Source: Dactylorhiza incarnata
Taxonomy: Eukaryota > Streptophyta > Magnoliopsida > Asparagales > Orchidaceae
Reading direction: 5' to 3'
DNA length: 64,000 nt
NCBI GenBank assembly: GCA_033032865.1
Contig: JAWHQI010000028.1
Coordinates: 4,979,001 to 5,043,000 of the forward strand
Shown here in pieces: positions 42,894 to 54,615 of the stretch (position 1 is the first letter of the stretch; each line of letters begins with the position of its first letter). The notes beneath the pieces were generated by a model. That model was not told the DNA's origin. It saw only the letters and a list, made by a program, of their open reading frames with translations, and made no database searches. The translations under genes and the position numbers were made by a program.

Positions 42894-44173
42894 TGTTGGA
42901 TCGGTAGGCGCCCTTAGGGGGGGGTGAATAAGGGTTTTAATAACTTATATTATATTTTGTAATACTTGAAATAATAAGAGATCAAAATAGTGATTTTGAA
43001 TAAAGATCTAAATTGTTTTATAATAAAAGAGATGATAATAAACAATTTAGAGAAATGAAGAACACATCATTTTTATTACAAAAGGAGAGACATGATTACT
43101 ATTAATAAAAATGATTACAAAATTTTGATTTCAATGACGCTAGAAATCAAAGCGAAATATGAAAGACTCTTTTTGTTTTCTATACCGACTCGTATCCCCA
43201 CGAACCAGTTGGCTTTAGCCGATCCTTCCCCGGATACGGCCTCAAGCCGCTCTAGCCAACCCTTCCCCGGATATGGCCTCGAGCACCCCCTAGACCTACA
43301 CCCGAGACCTAGTCGCCAACACGAGGCGAATTTTTGCCCTAAGTCCTACCCAGACCTAGTCGCCAACACGAGGCGAGTTTACTTAAACGATTACAAGAAA
43401 GGATGTGAAATGAAAAGACAATAATATAAAAACTCCCTCAATGTGGATCTCTTAGAGAAGTAGAGGAAGACGCAGAGTATGATCGTAGTTGATGTGGTCT
43501 TTCGTCACGATGATGATGCGTGTTGAAATCTTCTCCACGGATCTCCTTAAGCCTTTATGGATTTATGGGAGTATCTCTCTGAAACTTCCTCTCTATGTTG
43601 TGGCACGAAGCTCTGGAATTTTGGATCGCAAGAGGATTAAGAAGACGGAGCCAAGGGGTCCTTTTTATAGACTTAGCGCTAGCGCCTGTGCTAGTGCTAC
43701 CGCCGGCGCTATCCCATATTAGGACATATTCTGCGCGGCAGAATCTTCAATCGGAGGAAACATTTCTCTCTTGCCTACTGTGCTCCTCGCTATCGCCTGC
43801 ACTATCGGATATCGTCTGGCGGTATCTCCTTCTATAAGTTCTCCCGGCATTTGCGCTTAAGCCAATATTTCATCAAACGAGATTTCGTCGAACGCCGCTA
43901 AGAGTTTGTCGAACGAATTTTCGCCGAACGCAGTTATGAGCATTTCGTCGAGCGCCGCTAACAGTTCGTCGAACGATAGCTAGCGCCTGCGCTAGTACTA
44001 CCGCCAGCACTAGTAGGAGATTTGGATTTGATGGCTCAACTTTGGGTGCAACCTTCTTATGTAATCATTGAGTCATGTGGACTTTGTTATCCTGCACACT
44101 TAAACACACAAGATCAAATACATAGGATTTGTTATTCTCAAACCTAGGAGATGCGGAAGACCATGTTCCAACA
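42894..44173 (-). repeat. Element 4, 3' LTR
   Basis: Plus-strand ends TGTTGGATCGGTAGGCGCCC and CATGTTCCAACA. It holds AGCGC-type palindromes (TAGCGCCTGCGCTAGT at about 43981) and TTCGTCGAACG sites (43870-43975). The G run near 42918 is the poly-C tract on the other strand. Confidence 0.95.
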
Positions 44174-44187
44174 AACTCCCCATTTTG
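44174..44187 (-). promoter_or_regulatory. Polypurine tract of element 4
   Basis: Plus AACTCCCCATTTTG; on the minus strand this is a purine run ending at the LTR start TGTTGGAACATGG. Confidence 0.85.
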
Positions 44188-44638
44188 ATAATAACAAATC
44201 CATTAATGATAAATCAGAGCATTAATATATAAGCATAAAGAAACATACTTATGTGTGTGTGTGAGTGATGACTTAGGATAATTAATGATTTTAGCATTTA
44301 GAATTGCTCCCCCTAAATACATGCTCCCCCTAAGTGAATGCTCCCCTAATATGTAAGCTATCATCTTAATTATGCGTGTTAGTTTTATATTTTGATAGCA
44401 GATTATATTTATCATGTTAGTTCTCCCCCTTTTGTTATTAGCAAAAGCGGACAAGGAGACACCACTTAAAAGTTGATAATGAGATAAAAGCATGATCGAG
44501 CTTGTAGAGAAGGAAGTGATAAGGAGTTTTAGAATATTTTTCATTGAAATAGATCAGAGTTTGAGTATTACAACATTTTCATAAATCAGAGTTTGTAGCA
44601 TAAACAAATACAAGGTAAATGATTTCCGAGTAACTAAA

Positions 44639-44932
44639 CTACCCAGACAATATGTCTACACCCTAGCCCCGTACTAAGTGACGGATGGGCATGAGGAGAT
44701 GCATACATGCCGTAGGTTGGGGTGTTAGTCCCATATGCAAACACTAGACACAATTCAACCTAGCACTCTTTCCCCCTAGTGCCTCGCAAGGCCCCACTGG
44801 AACCCTCCCCGGTTAAGGACAAGACATGACTAGAGATAAGGTTATCTAATGTCTACAACTCTACGCCCCCGCTATGGTGAGAAATGAAGTCATGGGCAAT
44901 AATTATTGGAAACATTTAAGCGTTTTAAATCA
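44639..44932. other. Conserved noncoding block shared with element 5
   Basis: Counterpart of 31618-31912. It keeps GTACTAAGTGACGGATGG, GGGGTGTTAGTCCCATATGC and GCCCCCGCTATGGTGAG. Confidence 0.6.
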
Positions 44933-45625
44933 AATTATAATTTCATAGCCAATGGGTTTTTATATTTGAATTCTTAAAGAAAAGTTCCAGAGCTAATTTG
45001 AAATCCATTAATAAATCAGAGTTTTAGCATTACAATATTTGTGTTAGAATAACCAACATAAATTCTACCAAACAAGTCTACCATTTGTTGAAAAGGGAAT
45101 TTTGGTATTTAAGACTTTGATATAAGCATGAAAGCGCAAGGTAGAAATATATGGTGATGATGCGGAACACTTATAGAAATGCAAGAAACATCTTATTGTA
45201 ATCAATGATGATCCATAAAAAGATATATGAGTTAAATTTCAAAAAGAAGATGTTTTTTAAATCATTGTTCAAGTAAAATCTTTAAATTCACTAATAAAGT
45301 AACCAAGCATGAAATAATGTTATCAAAAAGAGATTACTACAATGTTATTTTAATTCACAAATTCAAAACATACCAAACATTGTAGAAAACATACTAGGTT
45401 ATCTAGTGCATTTCATAAATAAAGAGTAGTATAGAATTTGCATTAGGATCCAATACTCATGAGAAGAAGTGTTATGGAAGATAATGATGTGCACATAAGT
45501 GTATTTTTGAGTAGAGTAAACAAATGTTTTAATCAAAAATACAAGAAATATGTAAAGTAAGAGCACAATAAAACACAAATAATTTTACTTCCACACACTT
45601 TAATGCACAAAAAAATGTACAACTA

Positions 45626-45686
45626 CCAAGGTGCTTTGCACACACAATGCTCATTAAGACTTATCAGGGTGCAAAATAGTGCTTGG
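45626..45686. ncRNA. Structured hairpin, element 4 copy 1
   Basis: CCAAG/CTTGG outer stem; inner TTTGCAC/GTGCAAA, seven perfect pairs, around the constant loop with AATGCTCATTAAGACTTATC. Confidence 0.7.
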
Positions 45687-45799
45687 GGATCACATATTTT
45701 ATTTTTAATGTTGAGACTAGTGATCCGGTGTACTTAAGAGTAAGTGGTTTTTATTTTGAAAGAAAGATTTGATTTGCACAAGATACTTTACTATTCTTT

Positions 45800-45860
45800 C
45801 CAAGGTGCTCAACCTCACAACGCTTATTAAGACTTATCAGGAGGTTCAAGTAGTGCTTGG
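45800..45860. ncRNA. Structured hairpin, element 4 copy 2
   Basis: CCAAG/CTTGG outer stem; inner AACCTC/GAGGTT around ACAACGCTTATTAAGACTTA. Confidence 0.65.
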
Positions 45861-47372
45861 TGGAGTTATCTTTGACACTTTATTTTATGATTTTTGTTTT
45901 GAACAAAGTTCTCCGAATACACTTGTTTTGCAAACCAATATAATTTATGAAAAACATAACCACTTTTCTTAACTTTTAAAAGTGCAAACAAAGGAGTGTA
46001 GGTAAGATACTTGTGCAATTTTAATTCATTGTACTAATACACAACATACACAAGCATTCTTAGATTAAACACATATGTAGACAATGCCAAAATAAGTGAG
46101 TGAATAAAGATTATTATCAAACATAAAACATTTACTCATACTTAGAGGCCTGCTAAACATAGTTTTACACAACTTTTAAACGATATAATTGATGCACATA
46201 ATAATAGATATATCAAAGCATGATGAAAACAATGTTCAAAGTAGTTTGAAAAGATAAATTGCAACATCATAGAAGTTCTAAATGATGGGTTAAATCATGC
46301 TTGATTTTCAATGAAGTCCATACAGTATTTTTGATATTTTTGAGAAATAATTTTAATTTAAAGTTTGAACTCTTATAATTTGATCTTGAACTTCCCGAGG
46401 TCTACCCTGTGAGAGGTTCGCCCGGGTACTAGGTGATGTGATGGGATGATAGCCCAAATCACCATTTCGCAAGATACATGTAAATAGAAAAGTTAAGCTC
46501 AAAATAATAATTTTCGATACTTGTTTTTGTTTTGTATTTTTGTATTTGATTTTTGCATATAGAAATCAAACAAATAACCAAAGAAAGGAAGTAAGAAAAC
46601 ATCATTTTTTTTTGTAATTTGGTTTTTGTAATTTTGTATTTTAATTTTTCAAAAATCAATTATAGGCATAGATGCAAAAATGAGTAGTACATATAAAATA
46701 ATATATTTTTAGTGATTTTTCAGAATTTTAAAATTACAGAAAATTTAAGACTTGAGCTAGCGCCGGCGTTAGGTACTAGCGCCTGCGTTAGCTCACAGAG
46801 AGTGCTTATTTTGATCATATAGCCTAGATTTTCTTCGATCTTGCTTCCAATTTTTCTTAATTATGTTTGTGCAATGTAAGGCCTGCCTAATGAAGTGAAG
46901 AGACGAGAAGAAATCGCAAAAAGTTGCGGAAGTTAAAATTTTAGTACATGGGTTTCACATTCATTACAACTTAGTTCTTGAGTTTTGCACAACATATGCA
47001 TGAGTGAAATGATCATAAATAAGTGAAATAATATTTATGCAATTTTTCATTTAGTCTTAATAATATCATATGACAAATTTAGTTTTTCAATTTTTATAAG
47101 ACTATTAGGAAATGGATTTAGAAGGACAAAAATAAAAAGGATAAGTAGATCACTTGGAAAAATGATATGACTTTTTATTCAACTTTATTAAATTTCATTT
47201 ATTTATGAATTTTGGTTTTAATATGTGAAAGTCATATTACAAGTTATATAAAGTGATCATATAATGATGGTTCAATAAAAAGTAAAAACAAAATGGAAAT
47301 TGAGCATATCATGAAGTAGAGAATTGATATTTTATTTTGAGTTGCTTTCTACTTCATGCAAATGATTAGGTA

Positions 47373-48869
47373 CTAATGAATAAGAGATTTAGGTATCCAA
47401 AGGGGACCAAGTGTGGTGGTTCCTTTGGGTACCCAAATATAACGTGTAGGTTTGTGGGTAGTTAGTGATGAATGGGTCCTTTCATGTGGAGTTAATGTTT
47501 CATTTTTAATTTTGGGCCTCCATTCAAACTTTGGTTTAGTGTTATTCTTATATGTGAAATTTCCATTGTGATAATCTTTATATTGATGATTATGATTGTA
47601 ATGATTATTGAAAGTATTTTTCATAGGAAATTTGTGAGCATTTAATTTTATGTTGGGAGAAGATTGATGTTGTAAATGATAGTAATGATTGTATTTTGGA
47701 ATTTTATTTTCAATCTTTTGAAGTTTTTTATTTCCATTGTTTGGCTTGTTCAACTTATGAGAAATCATATTCAGCTTGCTTTTGGATTTTGCATTATTTT
47801 GAGAATGTATGTTTTGAGAATTTTTCTTTATGATTTCCTTAAGCAAGTTGATTTTAGTTTTTAATTCATTATTTTTAATCATTAAATTATGTCTAGCTTT
47901 ATTATAAGCGATTGTGCTATTTTTAAGAGTGGAAACAATTGAATCTATATGATCTTGATAGTTATTTCTATATTCATCAAATGTTTCATCCATCTCTTTA
48001 ATTTCAATTTTATAGTCTTTGCACTTAGCACAATCATTTATCAAAGATGAATTTTCTAAACCTAATTTTTCATTTTGTTCTTTTACTACAATAAAATCCT
48101 TTTCAAGTTTCTTGTGCTTTTCTTTTAATTCATTATATTCTACACAAGTTGTGGTGTTTTCAACTAAGGAGACATGTGTAGAACTAGATAAATTAGATTT
48201 TGATTCTTCATTAATTTTTGCCTTTAAATTTTTATTTTCTAAGCGCAAATATTTATTAGCATTTTTTAATTTCTTAATTTTGCGTTTTGTAGTTTGAAGC
48301 AATTGTAATGTAGAAATAGAAGTACAAAAGATGGGCTTTGATTTCCTTACATTGCTTTCGGGAGAGGCATGAATTGAACATATAGTTTCTTTCACATCTT
48401 TTTGGCACTCCTCTTCCGAAGACAGTACTTCTTCTTCTTTTCCATTTGATGTGTGCTCCATTGATCCGTCATGAGAGGAGCATTCTTGAAGACTTATGCA
48501 CGCTTGCATATTCTCCGGTTCTTGCGATTGTTCCATACCTGTAGAAGGAGAATCATATATTTCTTCAAGAAATTTCCATACTTTGTATGCACTAGAGAAA
48601 CAATATATTAATTTGAAAATGTCTTGGGATAAAGCACAGAAAATACTATTTAAAGCTTTTGCATTTAGATGACGTTCCTATTTATTTGATTCATTCGCTG
48701 GTCTAACTATTGCTATATCCCATGCATTGATATCTAAATTTTTAATAAATTTTTCCATTAATAATTTCCACCCTTTATAATTTCTCTCTTCGAATAAAGG
48801 TGGTTTAAGAGATTTTTCTTCTTCCCAAAAATTTACCCCACAAGTAGAAGCGAGATCATGAGACGCCAT
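47373..48869 (-). pseudogene. Gag-like protein of element 4, one nonsense codon
   Basis: On the minus strand, ATG at 48869 opens 498 codons to 47373, with one amber at 48678-48680 where element 5 has CAA for Q. The N-terminal part (PPLFEERNYKGWKLLMEKFI, then LNAKALNSIFCALSQDIFKL and VWKFLEE) is a Copia gag core. A long coiled coil follows (about residues 200-330, with heptad-like EKHKKLEKDFIVVKEQNEKL), then an N/H/K-rich region. The end, IWVPKG...GPLWIPKSLIH, is reminiscent of the WVPK box that follows gag in Sireviruses. No CCHC knuckle is present and pol is missing. Otherwise the frame is open, hinting at recent selection or youth. Confidence 0.85.
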
Positions 48870-48905
48870 TATTCCCGGTTGTTAAGCCGATTTGGAATAA
48901 CCTAC

Positions 48906-48916
48906 CTCTGATACCA
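48906..48916 (-). promoter_or_regulatory. Primer-binding site of element 4
   Basis: Plus CTCTGATACCA equals minus TGGTATCAGAG, two bases from the 5' LTR. Confidence 0.95.
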
Positions 48917-48918
48917 CT

Positions 48919-50221
48919 TGTTGGATCGGTATGCGCCCTTAGAGGGGGGGGTGAATAAGGATTTTAAAAACTTATATTATATTTTGTAATACTTGAAATA
49001 ATAAGAGATCAAAATAGTGATTTTGAATAAAGATCTAAATTGTTTTATAATAAAAGAGATGATAATAAACAATTTAGAGAAATGAAGAACACATCATTTT
49101 TATTACAAAAGGAGAGACAAGATTACTATTAATAAAAATGATTACAAAATTTTGATTTCAATTACGCTAGAAATCAAAGCGAAATATGAAAGACTCTTTT
49201 TGTTTTCTATACCGACTCGTATCCCCACGAACCGGTTGGCTTTAGCCGATCCTTCCCTGGATACGGCCTCAAGCCGCTCTAGCCAACCCCTCCCCGGATA
49301 TGGCCTCGAGCACCCCCTAGACCTACACCCGAGACCTAGTCGCCAACACGAGGCGAATTTCTGCCCTAAGTCCTACCCAGACCTAGTCGCCAACACGAGG
49401 CGAGTTTACTTAAACGATTACAAGAAAGGATGTGAAATGAAAAGACAATAATATAAAAACTCCCTCAATGTGGATCTCTTGGAGAAGTAGACAAAGACGT
49501 CGAGTATGATCGTAGTTGATGCGGTCTTTCGTCATGATGATGATGCGTGTTGAAATCTTCTCCACGGATCTCCTTAAGCCTTTATGGATTTATGGGAGTA
49601 TCTCTCTGAAACTTCCTCTCTATGATGTGGCACGAAGCTCTGGAATTTTGGATCTCAAGAGGATTAGGAAGACGGAGCCAAGGGGTCCTTTTTATAGACT
49701 TAGCGCTAGCGCCTGCGCTAGTGCTACCGCCGGCGCTATTCCATATTAGGACATATTCTGCGCGGCAGAATCTTCAATCGGAGGAAACATTTCTCTCTTG
49801 CCTATTGTGCTCCTCGCTATCGCCAGCGCTATCGGATATCGCCTGGCGCTATCTCCTTCTATAAGTTCTCCCGGCATTTGCGCTTAAGCCAATATTTCAT
49901 CGAACGAGATTTCGTCGAACGCCGCTATGAGTTTGTCGAACGCCGCTATGAGTTTGTCGAACGAATTTTCGTCGAACGCAGTTATGAGCATTTCATCGAG
50001 CGCCACTAACAGTTCGTCGAACGACAGCTAGCGCCTGCGCTAGTACTACCGCCAGCGCTAGTATGAGATTTGGATTTGATGGCTCAACTTTGGGGGCAAC
50101 CTTCTTATGTAATCATTGAGTCATGTGGACTTTGTTATCCTGCACACTTAAACACACAAGATCAAATACATAGGATTTGTTATTCTCAAACCTAGGAGAT
50201 GCGGAAGACCATGTTCCAACA
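48919..50221 (-). repeat. Element 4, 5' LTR
   Basis: It is closely similar to 42894-44173. It has one additional copy of a 24-bp unit (GCCGCTATGAGTTTGTCGAAC core, 49919-49960) inside the TTCGTCGAACG cluster, accounting for its extra length. Confidence 0.95.
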
Positions 50222-50500
50222 AACCCTTCAAGTCCCTCGACCACGAGATATACCATCATCTTCACGGCCACCCCTACGACGAGTGTTTCACTTCGAGAGA
50301 TGAATCAGGAGCATCAGGAGTCGTTTCAAGAATACAAAGAGAATGCGACACGAAGAATGTCACGGATCGAGAAAATGATGCGATACATGATCAGGGCCTT
50401 GAAGTTGAAACCGACACTGGCAGAAGAAAGGGATTGGGAGGTTCCCATGGAGGATCCTCCATGTCGCTCGACTCGCGGTACTCGAAGGTCAAGGGAATGA

Positions 50501-51226
50501 GTCAGTTCAACTACTGGAGAATCAGACTCACTTAGTGAAAGTAGACAATTTTAAGGTGGTTTTTCAGTTCTGTAATAACATTGCTTAGTATTTGGACAAT
50601 ATTATCTAACGCCAGGCGTTACTGCTTGCGCCCAGCGTTAGCTGTTATCATGCGTTTCCTTTTATTTTTGTTTTATCTATTCTGTGAACTGTTTCTGCGG
50701 TGTGTTCTAATATTTATCTAATGAAAAAAAAACAATTTATAAACTATGGCTTTTATGTAAGATAAATTTCTCATTATATTTGTTTTTAAAGCACATAGTT
50801 ATTATGAATTTTAACTTCCAATTTTTCAGATTTTGGTTAAGCATGATAGAGGCAAACAAATGACGCAAATATATTAAGTAGCCTAGCAAAACTCCCCTAA
50901 AATTCCTTTTAAATCCATTTTGACAATTATTTCATTTAGTCTTAAAAATATCATATACTGGATTTAGAAGGATAAAAATAAAAAAGGATAAGTAGATCAC
51001 TTGAAAAATGATATGATTTTTTTTTATTCAACTTTATTCAATTTGATTTATTTATGGATTTTGGTTTAATATGTGAAAGTCATATCACAAGTTATATAAA
51101 GTGATCATATCATGATGGCTTAAAGAAATAAAAGCAAAAGAACAAAAAATAAATTAAGCAAATCATGAAGTAGAGAATTGATATTTTATTTGTAGTTGAT
51201 TTCTACTTCATGCAAATAATTGGATA
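50501..51226 (-). other. Element 5 noncoding stretch between antisense gene and gag
   Basis: No gene. It contains an AACGCCAGGCGTT palindrome and a GCGCCCAGCGTTAGC partner (about 50608-50642), just after the antisense gene, then AT-rich DNA homologous to 47040-47370 of element 4. Confidence 0.7.
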
Positions 51227-52699
51227 CTAATGAATGAGAGATTTAGGTATCCAAAGAGGACCGGGTGTGGCGGTTCCTTTGGGTACCCAAATATATAGTG
51301 TTTGTTTTTGGGGAGATATGATTGAATGGGCTCTTTTGATTTGAGTTTGTGTTTCATCTTTAGCTTTGGGTCTCCATTCAAATCTTAGTTTAACATTATT
51401 TTTTGTTTTCAAATTTCCATAATCATTTACTTGAATATTTGGATCAAAAAGGTTTTTGAATTTATAATTTGAAGGAAATTTGTTTGCATTTAATTTTAGG
51501 TTGGGAGAAACATGATTTTGTAAATAATGGTGATTTTGATTTTGATTTACAAGTCCTTTATGTTCCTTACTCCCATTTTTAAACTTAGTTAAAATATTCA
51601 TATTCATATTCATATTCAACACACTTTTAGGTATTTCTTGATATTGTGAATTTTTATTTATAAATTTCATAAGCAAGTTGATTTTTGTTTTTAATTCATC
51701 ATTCTTATTTTATAAATTATGTCTAGCTTTATTATAAGCGATTGTGCTATTTTTAAGAATGGAAACAATTGAATCAATATGATTTTGATAGTTATTTCTA
51801 TATTCATCAAATGTTTCATCCATCTCTTTAATTTCAATTTTATAGTCTTTACACTTAGCACAATCATTTTCCAAAGATGAATTTTCTAAACATAATCTTT
51901 CATTTTATTCTTTTACAAAAATAACTTCCTTTTCAAGTACTTTGTATTTCTCTTTTAATTTATTATAATCAATACAAGGTGTGGAGTTTTCAAATGAAGA
52001 GCATGATGGAGATTCAAACACATTATTTTTGGATTCTACATTCGCATTTGCTTTTAAAGTTTTATTTTCTAAACGTAGTTTTGCATTAGCCTTTTTTAAT
52101 TTCTTAATCTTACGTTTAGTAGTTTGTAGCAATTGTAATGTAGAAATAGAAGTACAAAAGATAGAATTTGATTTCCTTACATTGCTATCGGAAGAGGCAA
52201 GATTTGAACATATAGTTCCTTTGACATCGTTTTGGCACTCCTCTTCCGAAGATAGTATTTCTTCTTCTCTTTCACTTGATGTGCACTTCATGGATTCGTC
52301 ATGAGAGGAGCTTTCTTGAAAATTTGTGCAAGCTTGTATGTTCTCCAATTCTTGTGTTTGTTCCATACCTATAAGAGGAAAATCATACATTTCTTCAAGA
52401 AATTTCCATACTTTGTATGCACTAGAAAAACAATATATTAATTTGAAGATATCTTGAGATAAAGCACAGAAAAAATAATTCATAGCTTTTGCATTTAGGT
52501 GACGCTCTTGTTTATTTGATTTGTCCGCTGGTCTTGTTATTGATATATCCCAAACGTTGATATCTAATGTTTTAATAAACTTTTCCATTAACAATTTCCA
52601 CCCTTTATAATTTCTTCCTTCGAATAAAGGTGGTGCAAGAGATTTTTCTTCTTCATAAAAATTTCCCCCATTAACAAAAGCGAGATCATGAGACGCCAC
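51227..52699 (-). pseudogene. Gag-like protein of element 5, two nonsense codons
   Basis: On the minus strand, ATG at 52699 opens a frame of about 490 codons homologous to the element 4 protein. Stops occur at 51905-51907 (CAA in element 4) and near 51710. The gag core, coiled coil and C-terminal IWVPKG...GPLWIPKSLIH end at 51227 are all kept. As in element 4, there is no CCHC knuckle and no pol. The conserved C-terminus in two diverged elements shows that the short gag-only form is an established design and not a fresh deletion. Confidence 0.85.
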
Positions 52700-52734
52700 T
52701 ATTCCTGGTTGTTAAGCCGATGTGGAATAACCTC

Positions 52735-52745
52735 CTCTGATACCA
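52735..52745 (-). promoter_or_regulatory. Primer-binding site of element 5
   Basis: Plus CTCTGATACCA, two bases left of the 5' LTR. Confidence 0.95.
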
Positions 52746-52747
52746 CT

Positions 52748-54340
52748 TGTTGGATCTGTAGGCGCCCTTAGAGGGGGGGGGGGGGGGTGAATAAGGGTTT
52801 TAAAAACTTTAATCTTTAATAGAAAACTTTTTATATTTTGGTCGAAGTAAGTTAAATCAAAAGTAAAGAGATAATGAAATTAGAAATGAAATCAATTTTA
52901 TTAAACAAGAAAAGACATGATTATCATTTATAAAATTGATTACAAAATCTGATTTCATTGACACTAGAAATCGAAGCGAATAATATGAAAACCCTTTTTG
53001 TTTTCTATACCGACTCGTATCCCCACGAACCGGTTGGCTTTAGCCGATCTCTCCCCAGATACGGCCTCAAGCCGCTGTAGCCAATCTATCACCAGAAAGG
53101 CCTCGAGCACCCCCTAGATCTACTCCCTAGACCCAGTCGCCAACACGAGGCGAATTCCTCCCTAAGTCCTACCTAGACCTAGTCGCCAACACGAGGCGAA
53201 TTCACGAACCGATTACAAAAATGAGATAAAGGAAAAATATAAAATACAAATATAAAACTCCCTATGAAGTAATCTGAAGGAGACGCCGAAGAATCGCTAA
53301 AGATCGTTGAAGTCCAAGTGTGCGTTCTTCGCGTTGAGTTAGCATGTTGATCCAAGCCTCCTTTGATTCCTCCTTTTGAAATATGGGTGGGAGATGTGTT
53401 TCTCTGGAAATACGGCCCTCATAAAGTTTCTGAAGTGCTATAATAGGGCTCTTGGCAACCAGTAGTCGGTGAAGACAAAATCCTCCGATTTATAGAATTT
53501 GAGGGGGTGTTAAGTCCTAACGCCTGACGTTGACCATGTATATCAATATATTAATGGCTCGGATCTTCAGAAGAGGAAAGAGATTATGCATTTTAGGAAT
53601 GTTTTATTTTAGGCAATATCAACGCTGGCGTTAAGGCTAACACGGCGCGTTGGGCAAATCATTCCTAATGTTCCTCCTGCAATCACGGCTGCTTTCTCCT
53701 TGCCAAAATCATCGATCGGATAGCGCCTGGCGTTAAGACTAACGCCTGGCGTTGGTATTCTTTCTTTAATCAGACGGCACGCCATCTTCTCTGAACAGCA
53801 TCTTCGTCGAATGCCATTTTCGCCGAACGGATAGCGCCCGACGTTAAGATCTAATGCCTGGCGTTAAGTTTCATTTTTAATCAGCTGGCACCCCAATTCG
53901 TCGAACAGATAATTTCATCGAACACATTTCGTCGAACGGGCTTCATCATTCGTCGACCGAAATTTTGTCGAACGCAAGATCGTCGAACGCAGTTTCTATT
54001 TCGTCAAACCCAGCTTCTGTTCTCAGCGGCTTCATTTCGTCGATCACAGCTTCTAGTTCGTCGAACGAAAATTTCTTCGAGCACATTTCGTCGAACGTCG
54101 TGGTATGCATTTCGTCGAACGCCGATTTCGTCTAGCGTTAATGCCAAGCGTTAAACTTAACGCCTGGCGTTAACTAGCTTTCAATCCTTCAACTTGTGGT
54201 TAGTGCCAGACCATTGTTTCAGCAACCTGGTGTCATAACTGTCCAAACCTACATGCTAAAAACACAATGGCAACAAGATCAAATACAAGTCGGATTTGTT
54301 ATTCTCAAATCAAAGAAATGCGGAAAACCATGTTCCAACA
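52748..54340 (-). repeat. Element 5, 5' LTR
   Basis: Partner of 29517-31105. The G run at about 52771-52787 is the poly-C tract on the element strand. Palindrome and TTCGTCGAACG clusters lie at 53510-54175. Many single-base differences from the other LTR show it is clearly older than the Athila element. Confidence 0.95.
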
Positions 54341-54345
54341 GGTCT

Positions 54346-54615
54346 TATTTATACCCCACCCAGCCCGGCGACTATGCAACATTGAGGCGACCTCGCTTGG
54401 AATAGGCGGGTATCACCTATGGTTGCCCACCTTTGGGCGAGTATAAGAGGTTGCTCACACAAGCTCGCATATACTCGCTCAGGCCTTCTGCCACTCCTGC
54501 TAGCTAAGTTGTCTTGAGTATTCGGCTTCTGGCTTCTGTATTGACCTTTTGACTTTGACTTCTGCCTACATAGCTTTGAATGGGCTCCACCCTCGGAGAA
54601 TAAGGGTTGCATACA
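54346..54615 (-). repeat. Element 9, 3' LTR, inner part
   Basis: It continues 29155-29516 after element 5. Read on the minus strand it begins TGTATGCAACCC at 54615, next to the polypurine tract at 54617-54629. It contains GGCGAG repeats. Confidence 0.55.

Larger units (their letters stand above)
44188..47372 (-). other. Element 4, 3' noncoding region
   Basis: No gene is seen in 3.2 kb. It contains the conserved block (44639-44932), paired hairpins (45626-45686 and 45800-45860) and one palindrome pair (GCTAGCGCCGGCGTTA and TAGCGCCTGCGTTAG, about 46755-46795). AT-rich DNA makes up the rest. Confidence 0.75.
42894..50221 (-). mobile_element. Element 4: gag-only Sirevirus-like element
   Basis: A complete 7.3-kb element has LTRs 42894-44173 (1280 bp) and 48919-50221 (1303 bp), AACCC duplications, a minus-strand primer site and a polypurine tract. 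It has a gag gene and about 3.2 kb of noncoding DNA with conserved structures, but no pol and no antisense gene. Gag and the 3' noncoding blocks are homologous to element 5; the LTR motif differs. Confidence 0.96.
42107..50500 (+). pseudogene. Antisense gene in element 5, putative plant transposon protein domain, split by element 4
   Basis: A plus-strand frame opens at 42107 (MKVMASSSMHGVRARKSSSR). It has FVREFYNNLYDP at about 42330, later ITTQLSILTYHIMQEVLFDV and SQIRYTFMLKDPRRSRLNTL. This follows the layout of the putative plant transposon protein family (V-REFY-N-L, then a histidine or methionine-rich helical core with a VD-G/ADLI-type segment). An opal at 42614-42616 stands where CGA is likely. 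Element 4 inserts at 42894. The tail resumes after 50227, with MNQEHQESFQEYKENATRRM and a basic end at 50498, but in another frame, so a frameshift lies near the junction. The gene runs against element 5, beside its 3' LTR. The family assignment is moderate, from pattern only. Confidence 0.6.
29517..54340 (-). mobile_element. Element 5: gag-only Sirevirus-like element, hosts elements 4 and 6
   Basis: LTRs at 29517-31105 (1589 bp) and 52748-54340 (1593 bp) have TG...CA ends and GGTCT duplications (29512-29516 and 54341-54345). The minus-strand primer site (52735-52745) and polypurine tract (31106-31119) fix the orientation. Without its two guests the element is about 9.7 kb. It has a gag gene, long noncoding regions and an antisense gene, but no protease, integrase or RT, so it must have moved with help from another element. 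Confidence 0.95.
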
